DNA of 64,000 nucleotides. It comes from Strobilurus pachycystidiatus. Lineage: Eukaryota > Basidiomycota > Agaricomycetes > Agaricales > Physalacriaceae. The stretch is taken from contig JAHLMK010000006.1 of NCBI GenBank assembly GCA_019915135.1, positions 1,612,001 to 1,676,000 on the forward strand, written 5' to 3'. Under the pieces are notes generated by a model. It was given only the letters and a program-made list of their open reading frames with translations, did no database searches and was not told the DNA's origin. Position numbers and translations under genes: made by a program. Each line of letters begins with the position of its first letter. Position 1 is the first letter of the stretch. Shown here piece by piece: positions 55,598-64,000 of this stretch.

Positions 55598-55774
55598 CGC
55601 GCGGTCGTGGTGGAAGTAGGAAACAGACCCTGGTTGCGCTCGGCTAGGCGCCGTTAACCGATTGGGTCAACATCACGTGGGCGAGCCTATCCGTTTTGCC
55701 CCTAATTTCGGGTTGCATATTCTTTCTCCCACCACTACCAGTCTATACGCTTTATGACCTAAACGCTCGTTGAA

Positions 55775-57013
55775 ATGCCCACCTCTACGCTCCTTTCTTT
55801 CATCTCTACGCACGGAATACTCGTCAAGGTCGCCATCGGCTGCATGATCCCGCTGCTCGCTTTCGCCTGCTTCACTGCCTGTTATATACACCGAACACTG
55901 CGCGTAGCTCTGATCCAGGCTGCAGATCTTGAGGTACGCCCTTTTTGACTTTGAAAACGCGCTTTTCAACGTTGTTCACCAAGCATGCCGCGACGAAAGA
56001 GCCTGTCACTCAGGCCATGGACTTTACCGCTTCGGATGCTTCTGCAGCAACAAAGGTCAACTTGCTTGTGAGCGTTTACTTGGACTCTGTACGCGCGGCT
56101 CAATTCTGTATAGGTTGCAGAAACGCCGACACCAAATCTGGAAAAGTCATCGTTGTTTGGATCTCCTATTGCAGAACCGTCGCCGAAACTAAAGCCCATC
56201 GATTATGGCCTCGTTGATAAGGACCGCAAGCGAATATCTGAGATAGTAAGCATGGACTCACTCGCCTTTGCCCGTCTGATCCCGTAGCAGGCAAGCCAGA
56301 AACTCGCCAAGTTTACGTTCCCCTCTGCTCCACCCAAGTCTCATTCGCCCAAACGCGCCCAAGTCAGCGTCTCAGACCCTCTTCCGTCTCGTGCCTCTCT
56401 CTCCTGGTGGCAACTTGCCGATCTCGCCGTCGATTCCTACCCTTCGCCGACGTCTTCCCCAACGCGGAGCCGACGCTCTACACCCTCAGATTCGCCATAC
56501 CGCCCTGACCCAGCACCGCCGCTCTATTTTGACACGATCGTTACCTACGAAGAACTAGCACTGCAGCAAAACTCTGGATCTGGATCGCCCACGTCTGGAC
56601 TCAAGCGCAAATCCAAACCTAGGCCCTTTACGCCACCTTCCTCAACCTTAATGTCCATGCTGCCCACTCCTCCCGCGACGCCTCCTCTGTGTATCGTCAA
56701 GAAGAGTTCGACAATGTCAATCTCCCGTTCATCGTCTGACCAATCCCTTCGACGGAGCTCTAGCCGCGGAAGTATCGTTTTCGAGGAAGAGAAGGAGAAC
56801 ATCAACTTTGAAACAAGCGGCAAGGTCGCGCGCGCCATCGAAGCCAAGGTTCTCAGACTGCGGGACTCTAGTCCGAGAAAGTCGAGGAAACCCGTAGCCG
56901 TGCCGGATAGCTGGGATATCTTCAAAAATCGCGCAGCGGCGAGGAAGCAGTTGGGATTGCCGTGTTTGTTGAAGCTGGACGGGGAGGACAACTTGCCTGC
57001 GATTGTGGAATGA
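55775..57013 (+). CDS. Unknown single-pass membrane protein with disordered C-terminus
   Basis: Starts MPTSTLLSFISTHGILVKVA with one helix, IGCMIPLLAFACFTACYI, then RTLRVALIQAADLE and an intron. A later exon gives VAETPTPNLEKSSLFGSPI, then LKPIDYGLVDKDRKRISEI. The last long exon (about 56290-57013) contains WWQLADLAVDSYPSP, PLYFDTIVTYEELALQQ, MSMLPTPPATPPLCIV, EEEKENINFETSGKVARAIE and the C-terminal WDIFKNRAAARKQLG. The short exon around 55978-56060 has two possible frames. No known domain. The motif content suggests a conserved basidiomycete protein, but function is unknown. Confidence 0.65.
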
Positions 57014-57099
57014 TCTGTCTGTATGGTTATGTTATACTTTTTTGAGTTCTATGATATTGTGTTCTTTGGAATACATATGTGTCTAGAGAGCTGAGCTTT

Positions 57100-57640
57100 G
57101 ATTATGAGTTATACTCAGGTGACAAGATACATATAATGGTGGTCGGTGACGATCCACGATCCCCTTTGCATTTGAGATCAGGTGGGACGATGGGAAGGAG
57201 ATAGGCATAAAAAGTAGCAGGCCCAACGTCGCCACTTGTGGGATAATTTATTCTGCCAGTGTTTTCTTGGATATCGAGGATGAATCGTCGTGTATTATTG
57301 CAGTTCAATATACCTACTTTACACACTACGAGACAGAAACCTGGAAATGTATATCGTTCAGGATTTGGAAACGCGAGTACTTTGCGAGAAGTAGACATGA
57401 AGATCGAGGAAATGTACCTCTCCAGCCTTGATAGGCAGCTTAGTTGCGACGTCTCCGTTGAGCATTCGGATGGGGATACGCAAAGGTATAACGTCGTCTC
57501 GAAGTGATGAGAACGGTCTGCTTCATCACGCCGTCCTTCGACAGCAATGGTATTCGTGCAACACGTTACACGACACAGTACCTAGAACAGTCAGAGCGAA
57601 GAAACCGGGAAAGGACGAGAGGGCCTGGACAACCTTATGT
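57100..57640 (-). pseudogene. Possible cytochrome P450 fragment
   Basis: On the minus strand DDVIPLRIPIRMLNGDV followed by ATKLPIKAGE resembles the basidiomycete P450 segment between the ExxR helix and the meander (pattern IPL..PI....G.....LPI..G). The ExxR, PERF and haem Cys motifs are not found in frame around it. A second frame at 57717-58070 (NPFILYIPLLRLTLADSSF) could be a further piece. This is a weak call. Confidence 0.3.
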
Positions 57641-58737
57641 CAGGCGGACGTGATAGCGATGGACTCTGGGCTGTCGTAATGAGAGTCTTGGCCGAATCCG
57701 ACACGGAAGATCACTTCTAGTCTGAGAGTGGATGTGTGATGGATTGAAAAAAGTGTAGGCGATGGACATGCGTGCAAGAAGAGATGTAGCGAGCCATGTT
57801 GATTATCTTGTCCATGGTCTTCGATGTCAATAGCCAGTCTCTAAACGAGCTATCAGCGAGCGTCAGTCGTAGTAGAGGAATGTACAGGATGAAAGGATTA
57901 CGGACAGCTTCGGCACATCTGACCACGTCTCCAGACATGGCATCGACGACTACTGGACTGTACCGCGATGAGAAGTTGAGAGGAGAAGAGAGGTATGTGC
58001 CCCCGTCAATGCATGTGCAACAGTTTTGCGCAGGCGTTGATGTTTGGATGAGGGTCGGGCCGGTCGGCACTCAGTATGACCGATATTGAGCATTTACCAT
58101 AGTAATACTATGCGTTCTGGAAAATTGGAGGGCGGCGAGTGTATCAGTCACAACGATCTGGACGCATATGTGAAAGAAACATCGACTCGTCATTTGACGA
58201 ACGGGAATGGTTCACGTACAGTATCACGCTGGAGCAGCGCCGACTTGATGGATACGATAGACAGGCGCGATTTTGACAGCCCATTTTAGGTAAGTAATAG
58301 ACCGCAACTTCAGCTTTAAAGATGCGGTATTCGTGTCCCCGTCAAAAGCTTGCTTCTGCGAGGGGCTGGTGATAGATGTCATTCAAAGGAGGGAGGACCA
58401 ACGCAATAGCACTCAGACAGTGGTGGGAAGAGCATCCGGATAAGTACGCGAACGACGCCGAATGAGAGTGACCGAAACAAGCAAGAGGAGGGCAAGTACA
58501 CAGCCAAAACCAAGCAAGTTCATCACCGGGTGCGAGAAGGAAAAGCAACAAAGATGCTCATCTCGGCGGAGCTGTCACCAGTCACCAATGGCAGTCCGAA
58601 CAAGTAGACGAGTTGAGAGTTCAATCAAGTTGCTCGCATGTTACGTAAATTGTGGGTGCTTGTTTTTCGCCTCCGGCATCTAGCACGTGGGTCTGCTTGA
58701 CTCCAGATATCATAATTCATCGCGCAGTCCGTACGAA
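57641..58737. other. Gene-poor stretch
   Basis: About 1.1 kb with scattered short frames. Apart from the possible P450 remnant nearby, nothing is supported. Confidence 0.4.
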
Positions 58738-61700
58738 ATGGCTCCGTCTGCCGACGAGCTCAAAGACGAAGGAAACGCGCTGTTTAGATTGGGATCATTT
58801 GAAAGGTGCGTCAACGTCTCTTCTCCTCCCAGGCTCAGCTCATTGGGCCGCCTTCCAGAGCAGCAGACTTGTATTCGAAAGTAAGCCCTCTGGCCAAGCA
58901 TAACCCCATCACCGAACCGACATATGCTGCTTTCAGGCCGAGAAGGCGGATATCAATAACCCATTCCTCCCTTCGAATCTTAGTGCGGCGTTCTTTGAAC
59001 AAGGAAAATACGCGGAGACACTACAAGCGGTACAAAGATCATATGCCAGGATACACGAAGAGGAAACGAGGGAAAAGCTTCTTCCCAAGCTGTCGCCCCG
59101 CTTCGCCAAATCCCTAACTTACAGCATTTGTAACGGGACGCTCACTCTCCCCGATGTACAACAATACCGCGAATGCTTGGACGCGTTATCTCAGGATGAC
59201 TCGGCGAGCCTCGACTGCAAGCGACATTGGGACGAATGGTGGCGCGTTGAAAAGGATAAACAACACGTCCAGCCACAAGCAATCGATTCTGCTTGTTCAC
59301 GCCTATCGTCTCTCTCCATTGGAAAGAAGGCGGGGTAAGCCGCATCCTGTGCATCTTGCTGAAAATTCTTTCTGAAAACATGATCCAGATCTCCAAACAT
59401 CGAATATCACTTTGTCAGTGGCATGCTTTCCTTTGCATGTGAGACAAATGAATATCAGTCCAGAACAGTCACGACCGACCAATGTCAATTCTGCATAGCT
59501 GGGGGGTGGACGAAGACAGACCTCATCCACTCGACTTAAACAGCATGTCCAACGTCGAGCGGTCTTCTTTGGCTTTCTTCTTTGGCGGTGCGGCCGACGG
59601 GCGCCACGTCCTTGCATCTATAATCGGCGTCTCGAAAGCGCGTCAAGCCCTCAACCGGGCCAAGCAGCGATCGTTCGGCGTTCATATCACCATGAACGAC
59701 ATCCAACCCTTCGCGCTGGCGCGTAATCTCTGTCTATTTATCCTCCTCGACGAACTATCTCGCTCGAAGAATGACCCAAGGAAGGCTGCAGAGTTGAAGA
59801 TGACACTGCTGTGTATGTGGTTGGGCGTTATGATGCCAGACTATTCACACCAATGGTGCGTTTCCTCAACTTACAAAACTGATTGCTGATAACTACTTCG
59901 ATAGTCTGAAGAGAGCGATGAGAACGGTTCTTTCAGGCTTACGATTGTCGCCGCCTCGAGTGCTAGAATGGGTCTATGTGTCGCCTACGTCAATACCTGG
60001 GATAGTTTCCGCGCTCGAATATTGGGACACTCAAATTGCCCACAAGACGACGAAGAAGCTTCTGGACCATCTCGTCGGCAGCTCCGGATATCAGGGAGTC
60101 GACGACATCCTTGACAGCCCGACTGTTCTACCGGAGGTCAAGACGCGTATCTTAAATACACGCCGCGAGCAATCCGAGCAGCTCAAGGAATATGCGTTCA
60201 TGCACATGCCGGAGCAGGACGTCATCAAAGCCTCGGTCACTCATCGTCTCATGCCGAATCCGTTACCTGCCACTCGGAGCAGCGGGATGAGGACGTGGAT
60301 GCAGGAAGCACGTCAAAGGATCCTGGACCAGATGGTTATCATGAACGAAGAGATGGAGGGGAAGGCATTCGAAGGAGAACCAATGCTCTTATCCGAGAAG
60401 AGGTTCACAAGGCTGGTATTTGGGTTTATACCGCCCAGGATGCTCTGTTCGCCCGATGGCATCATGATGACAACCTTGTTACACACGTACGAAAGTATTC
60501 TTGGGGAGCGAAAGAGAGAGGGTCCGCAAATCAGGGCACGTTCTCTCATCGAAGAGTTGACGCTACTAAAGTACTAACCATCTGTCCTTCAGGATCATGT
60601 CGCCGAAACATGGATGCCCAACCCAACAATACTGGTACTTTTATTTCGATATCTTCACGTCTATCCACTCATCGATCAATACAGCATCCTAACGATGAGC
60701 AATTCTCTTCGGGATTCTCTGATTCGATCGACATCGGGAATTCGTTCTTGAGCGTCGATAGCTTCCACCGCTTCAACAAGGAAATGAAGCTGTACCCTCC
60801 GCGTGTCAACCTTTCCGACGCACCGTCGTGCTCTATCCTTGGTATATTCTTTGATGCAGTGAACGACGCGTTGGTCGCGATGAAAGGGCAGATCAAAGTC
60901 GAAATCGTGCAAGGTGATTACAATACGGAGCTCGACAAGACTCGAAGGAAGCAAGACGGGCGACCACCCGAATTTCCGACGAAATACAACAGGATTTGGT
61001 TGAGTAATTGTCCGTGAGTGTTGATGGTTTTGTTCTTCGGCCTCCCTGTGATTTCTCAGCCACATTCCAGGGACTATACGGGTGGTCCGTTGACAGTTGC
61101 GGCGCTGGTCATGCCCAGTCTTTCCAGCTCTCCTTCGTCAGTCGTCGGATACAACTGCCTAGCAAATACGAGCCTATTCAAGAACGACGAACATTTCTTC
61201 CAGAAGTAAGGCTTCACACTTCTTGTCGTACTTTGCTGATTTTTGGCCTCCAGCTACACTTACCTCAATCGCACCGAACTGAGGCACTTCTTGGGCCTGC
61301 GTGTGCCTCACACAAAACTCTGGTCCGTCATCGAACACGCACAGGATCCACTTCCCCTTCCGCTAGACCAACTCCCGCCTCGAAAGGAACTCGAAACCTT
61401 GCTGACACGCATACTATTAGGCATACTCGTACCCCCGAAAATCGGACGTGGGTCAATACGCGTCCGGTACCCAAACACGGTCGCTTTCTTCGTACGTTTC
61501 GTGGCTCACGTCCACACCATCGGTTATCCAGACCACTGGATCGTTGACTATCTTCGAGCGGTGCTTAACGATGAGCTGAAGACCGCTGTCACCCCCTACG
61601 TGGGCGTTGGCCCAATTCCTCTGGATTACTCTGGGACTGGTCCTGAGCGTAGGCCAAATCTCCATCCGTGGCGTCTCGAGCTGGAGATGATCTTTGCGCT

Positions 61701-62112
61701 GTGTCATCCCGCGTTACCTTTCCCTGTCACGGTCCCTGATGACTTCACGCGTTCGCATGAAGATATAGGGCTCTTCGAGGCTCCGCTACCTGTATACCGG
61801 ACCGGTCTCGGATTGGATCCTGTCTTTGCGCTGCTCTTCTTCAAGGAAAATGCTGGAGTCACGATGCTTTGGGCCGAGGACGTGGTGTCAAAAATTCTAG
61901 AAGGACAACTACGCCTGAAGAAGGGGGATGTGTACGTTCTGACTACGCTGGATGCGCTGGATGGAAAGTCAGGTGTTGTGAGGTGGAGGATGGCGAGGCA
62001 GCGGGTGCAGAAGATGAAGGACGAAAGATGGGAATTCATGGCTTATCGGTTCGATATGGACCAATCTAGTGAGCGATCTTTTTCTCTTCAATTGCTTGGT
62101 CCTTACGCTTGA
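58738..62112 (+). CDS. TPR and DUF4470 domain protein
   Basis: Roughly 950-1,000 residues in around ten exons. It starts MAPSADELKDEGNALFRLGS, and with ADLYSK and NNPFLPSNLSAAFFEQGKYA forms an N-terminal TPR pair of the Hsp90/Hsp70-binding type. The DUF4470 region follows: VERSSLAFFFGGAADGRHVL, FGVHITMNDIQPFALARNL, CLFILLDELS and MWLGVMMPDYSHQ. A large C-terminal part contains FFDAVNDALVAMKGQIKVEI, NRIWLSNCP-DYTGGPLTVA, YLNRTELRHFLGLRVPHTKL and TMLWAEDVVSKILEG. DUF4470 proteins are common in fungi, often with MYND fingers; their role is unknown. An alternative last intron at about 62070 would replace the final 17 residues and move the stop to near 62170. Confidence 0.8.
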
Positions 62113-62826
62113 TAGGTTCCTCCAGTATAGCCTCGAGTTGTTGGTCGGAGATATCCACAGTCTGTGATTAATACTGCACCATACTTCTTACATATATTAC
62201 ATTTACATTAAACGGACCAGGAGTCTCAAGGTTGAGGATCCGAACGGTGTCGTAGATATGGCTCGCAACGATTGATGCCAGTGAGGATAGTCTGGTACGA
62301 AGCTTATCAAAACTACAAAGGGCCCCGCTTGCTCACGAGTCACGCTGGTTAAGAGCAAATTCGACTAAGTGGTACCCGATGCTACCGGACGTGATGTTAG
62401 TCTCCAGACGACCAGCAACCACCATCTTGTGGGGATGTGCATCGCGAGTGTTGTACATCGCCTTTTGTCTTTCCAAACCGTCTCGCGATCGTAATTACTT
62501 CTCACACCCTTTGCTTCACTCACTCCTTTCACCATCATCTTGACTCCCTTGTTTCTTCATGCAAGACTGGTGGCCCTTCGGACTTCCTGGTGCTCTTTAG
62601 GACACATGTCTCTGCTAGTATGGTTGCAGATAACCAGTCCTCAAACCCGTCTAGCTGACAGGTCTGTAGTGCATCCGTATCCTACCAGACGATGACCTGC
62701 AGCAGGATAGGGAGACTGCCACAGAAACTGCGCCGCCGGCGTACATGTCATTATCATAGATCATTGAAGGTGCTGGAATAGACTATTATACTATAGGTAT
62801 CTATTTATAGGCGATGAGTGGCAATG
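62113..62826. other. Convergent intergenic region
   Basis: About 710 bp between two genes whose 3' ends face each other. A CT-rich tract lies at about 62500-62545. No gene is supported. Confidence 0.5.
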
Positions 62827-63769
62827 TCAATAACAAAGACTGACACATCTATCCTCATACTCGTCCCACTTCTTCGTCACCGCTTGCACCAGAAAGTGCG
62901 CTACGTCCCGTCTCGAGATCTTCCACCCATTGACGGCTTCACCATCTGATACCCTATACGCGTACGCGTCGGAATCGGCTTTGCACTTCCCATCCGTGAA
63001 GAGCCCAGCCCTGACGACCAACGCGTTCTTCATACTACCGGAAGGTAGTAGTCCATCCCTTTTAGTCCAACTCTCCCCCATATAATCTGGTCCTGGGCCG
63101 ATGTCCCAGGCTCGTCCGGCGCAGTGAGCCAACGCGCGCCTAACTTGTCGGCGTGGGGCTCGGCGATGAAGTATCCGTAAAAGCCTTTGATCGTGAAGGG
63201 GAGATTGGCGTGCGAGGTGGGGGTGACGCCGATTGAGGAAATGAGAACCAGTTTGGGCGGGGAAGATGAGGGTGGGATGGTGCAGAGGACGTTGAGGAGG
63301 CATTGGGTGACGAGGTTGGGAGGGTTAGTGATGAAACCTCTCGTTAGATGGAAGGATGGAGCGCCGCCTTCGTGAGGAGACTTGTCAGTTCACGTCACAG
63401 TGCAATCATACTTATGTATACTGACCGATTGTAAAAAGCAAAATGTCAATTGGCGCCAGTGAAGATGCTGCGTTCCATGCGGTTTTGACGTCCTCTTGCT
63501 TCAGTGCATCGCATTTAACGAGTTTGGCTTGACCAGACGCGATGAAAGGTTCTATTCCCTGGTTTCCATCGAATACGGATGTGGAACGGAGGGCGAATGT
63601 AACAGTCGACCCGAGTCCTTGAAGTTTTCGATGAAGATCAGGGGGAATTTCTCGACAAGAGGGGATACAGATATTTACCCAATAAGCGGATAGCAGCGTA
63701 GTAGCCAACGCCTTTAGATCCACCGAGGACAAGAATGTTGTTATACCCTTCAAGGTTTGCTGAAGACAT
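62827..63769 (-). CDS. NAD(P)-binding Rossmann-fold reductase (NmrA/atypical SDR-like)
   Basis: About 260 residues in four or so exons. Starts MSSANLEGYNNILVLGGSKG with the nucleotide loop GGSKGVGYYAAIRLL. An intron joins to GLGSTVTFALRSTSVFDGNQ, then AKLVKCDALKQEDVKTAW, DILLFTIG, KLVLISSIGVTP and HADKLGARWLT. The last exon has GSMKNALVVRAGLFTDGKC and ISRRDVAHFLVQAVTKKWDE, ending DRCVSLCY. This is an atypical short-chain dehydrogenase of the NmrA/NAD-epimerase type. The catalytic YxxxK is not clear, so it may bind nucleotide without being a classical reductase. Confidence 0.72.
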
Positions 63770-64000
63770 AGGCGATGATGAGAGATGGCAGTAGGTCGGT
63801 GAAGCTGGTGACCGTTTTATAGTGGCATAGCACAGCTCAATGGCGCGCGCCGCGGATCTACCACAACCGATGTGAAACGCGTCTCTCCAGACAGAATGTC
63901 ACCGTCAATTACGCGTACGTTGCCACGCGTCGTTCGGTGGGGTGTCGGCAGTGCCGCAGTACTCGGCGCATAAATCTGGACAGGAGACTGAGTCCATCGG
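63770..64000. other. Upstream region at the right edge
   Basis: 231 bp upstream of the reductase gene. No gene is supported in the part that is visible. Confidence 0.4.

Noticed and set aside
1..64000. CRISPR arrays, operons, riboswitches, bacterial promoters
   Set aside because: None seen. The spliceosomal introns and gene content mark the DNA as fungal nuclear, where such features are not expected.

Overview
This window is nuclear DNA of a filamentous basidiomycete fungus, probably an Agaricomycete. Genes are dense and lie on both strands. Nearly all are cut by many small introns of about 50-60 bp with GT...AG ends and CTRAY-type branch sites. The gene content is eukaryotic (WDR59/Mtc5, Gna1, synaptobrevin, ribosomal eL24, aspartokinase with ACT domains, TFIIH Tfb5, Ase1/PRC1) and includes fungal families such as a CFEM protein, A-T-R adenylate-forming reductase, DUF4470 and MYND proteins.

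Layout, left to right. 1-563: 5' part of an FAD monooxygenase (-). 1.7-10.2 kb: Mtc5/WDR59 (-), an unknown protein (+), a kelch protein (-) and an aldo/keto reductase (-). 10.5-12.85 kb: a patch of dead genes, namely a frameshifted sesquiterpene synthase (-) and a broken succinate dehydrogenase subunit 2 copy (+). 13.3-16.0 kb: left arm of a 2.7 kb inverted duplication carrying a BBE-like FAD oxidase (+). 16.7-29.5 kb, between the arms: GNA1 (+), an AtuA-like protein (+), VAMP (+), an adenylation-thiolation-reductase enzyme (-), eL24 (-), a TENA/THI-4-like protein (+) and a small membrane ORF (-). 29.6-32.3 kb: right arm with the second BBE-like oxidase (-), followed by a rearranged relic of a third copy. 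32.6-39.7 kb: aspartokinase (-) and a Kin4-type kinase (+). 40.4-44.0 kb: a second FAD monooxygenase (+) and a UbiA-type prenyltransferase/cyclase (+). 44.1-50.0 kb: TFB5 (-), a beta-propeller lactonase (+), HSP10 (+), a MYND protein (-) with a decayed neighbour, and a CFEM protein (+). 50.3-64 kb: an F-box/LRR protein (-), a doubtful membrane gene (-), Ase1 (-), an unknown membrane-anchored protein (+), a possible P450 remnant (-), a TPR/DUF4470 protein (+) and an NAD(P)-binding reductase (-).

The notable theme is that specialised-metabolism-type enzymes are interleaved with housekeeping genes and partly duplicated in mirror image. These are the A-T-R reductase, two BBE oxidases, two FAD monooxygenases, the UbiA enzyme, the AKR, the AtuA-like protein and the terpene synthase relic. 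The FAD monooxygenase pair and the BBE pair form nested inverted duplications, with pseudogenes beside the BBE arms. Whether the enzymes act in one pathway is inference; the duplications and the decay are read directly from the sequence.
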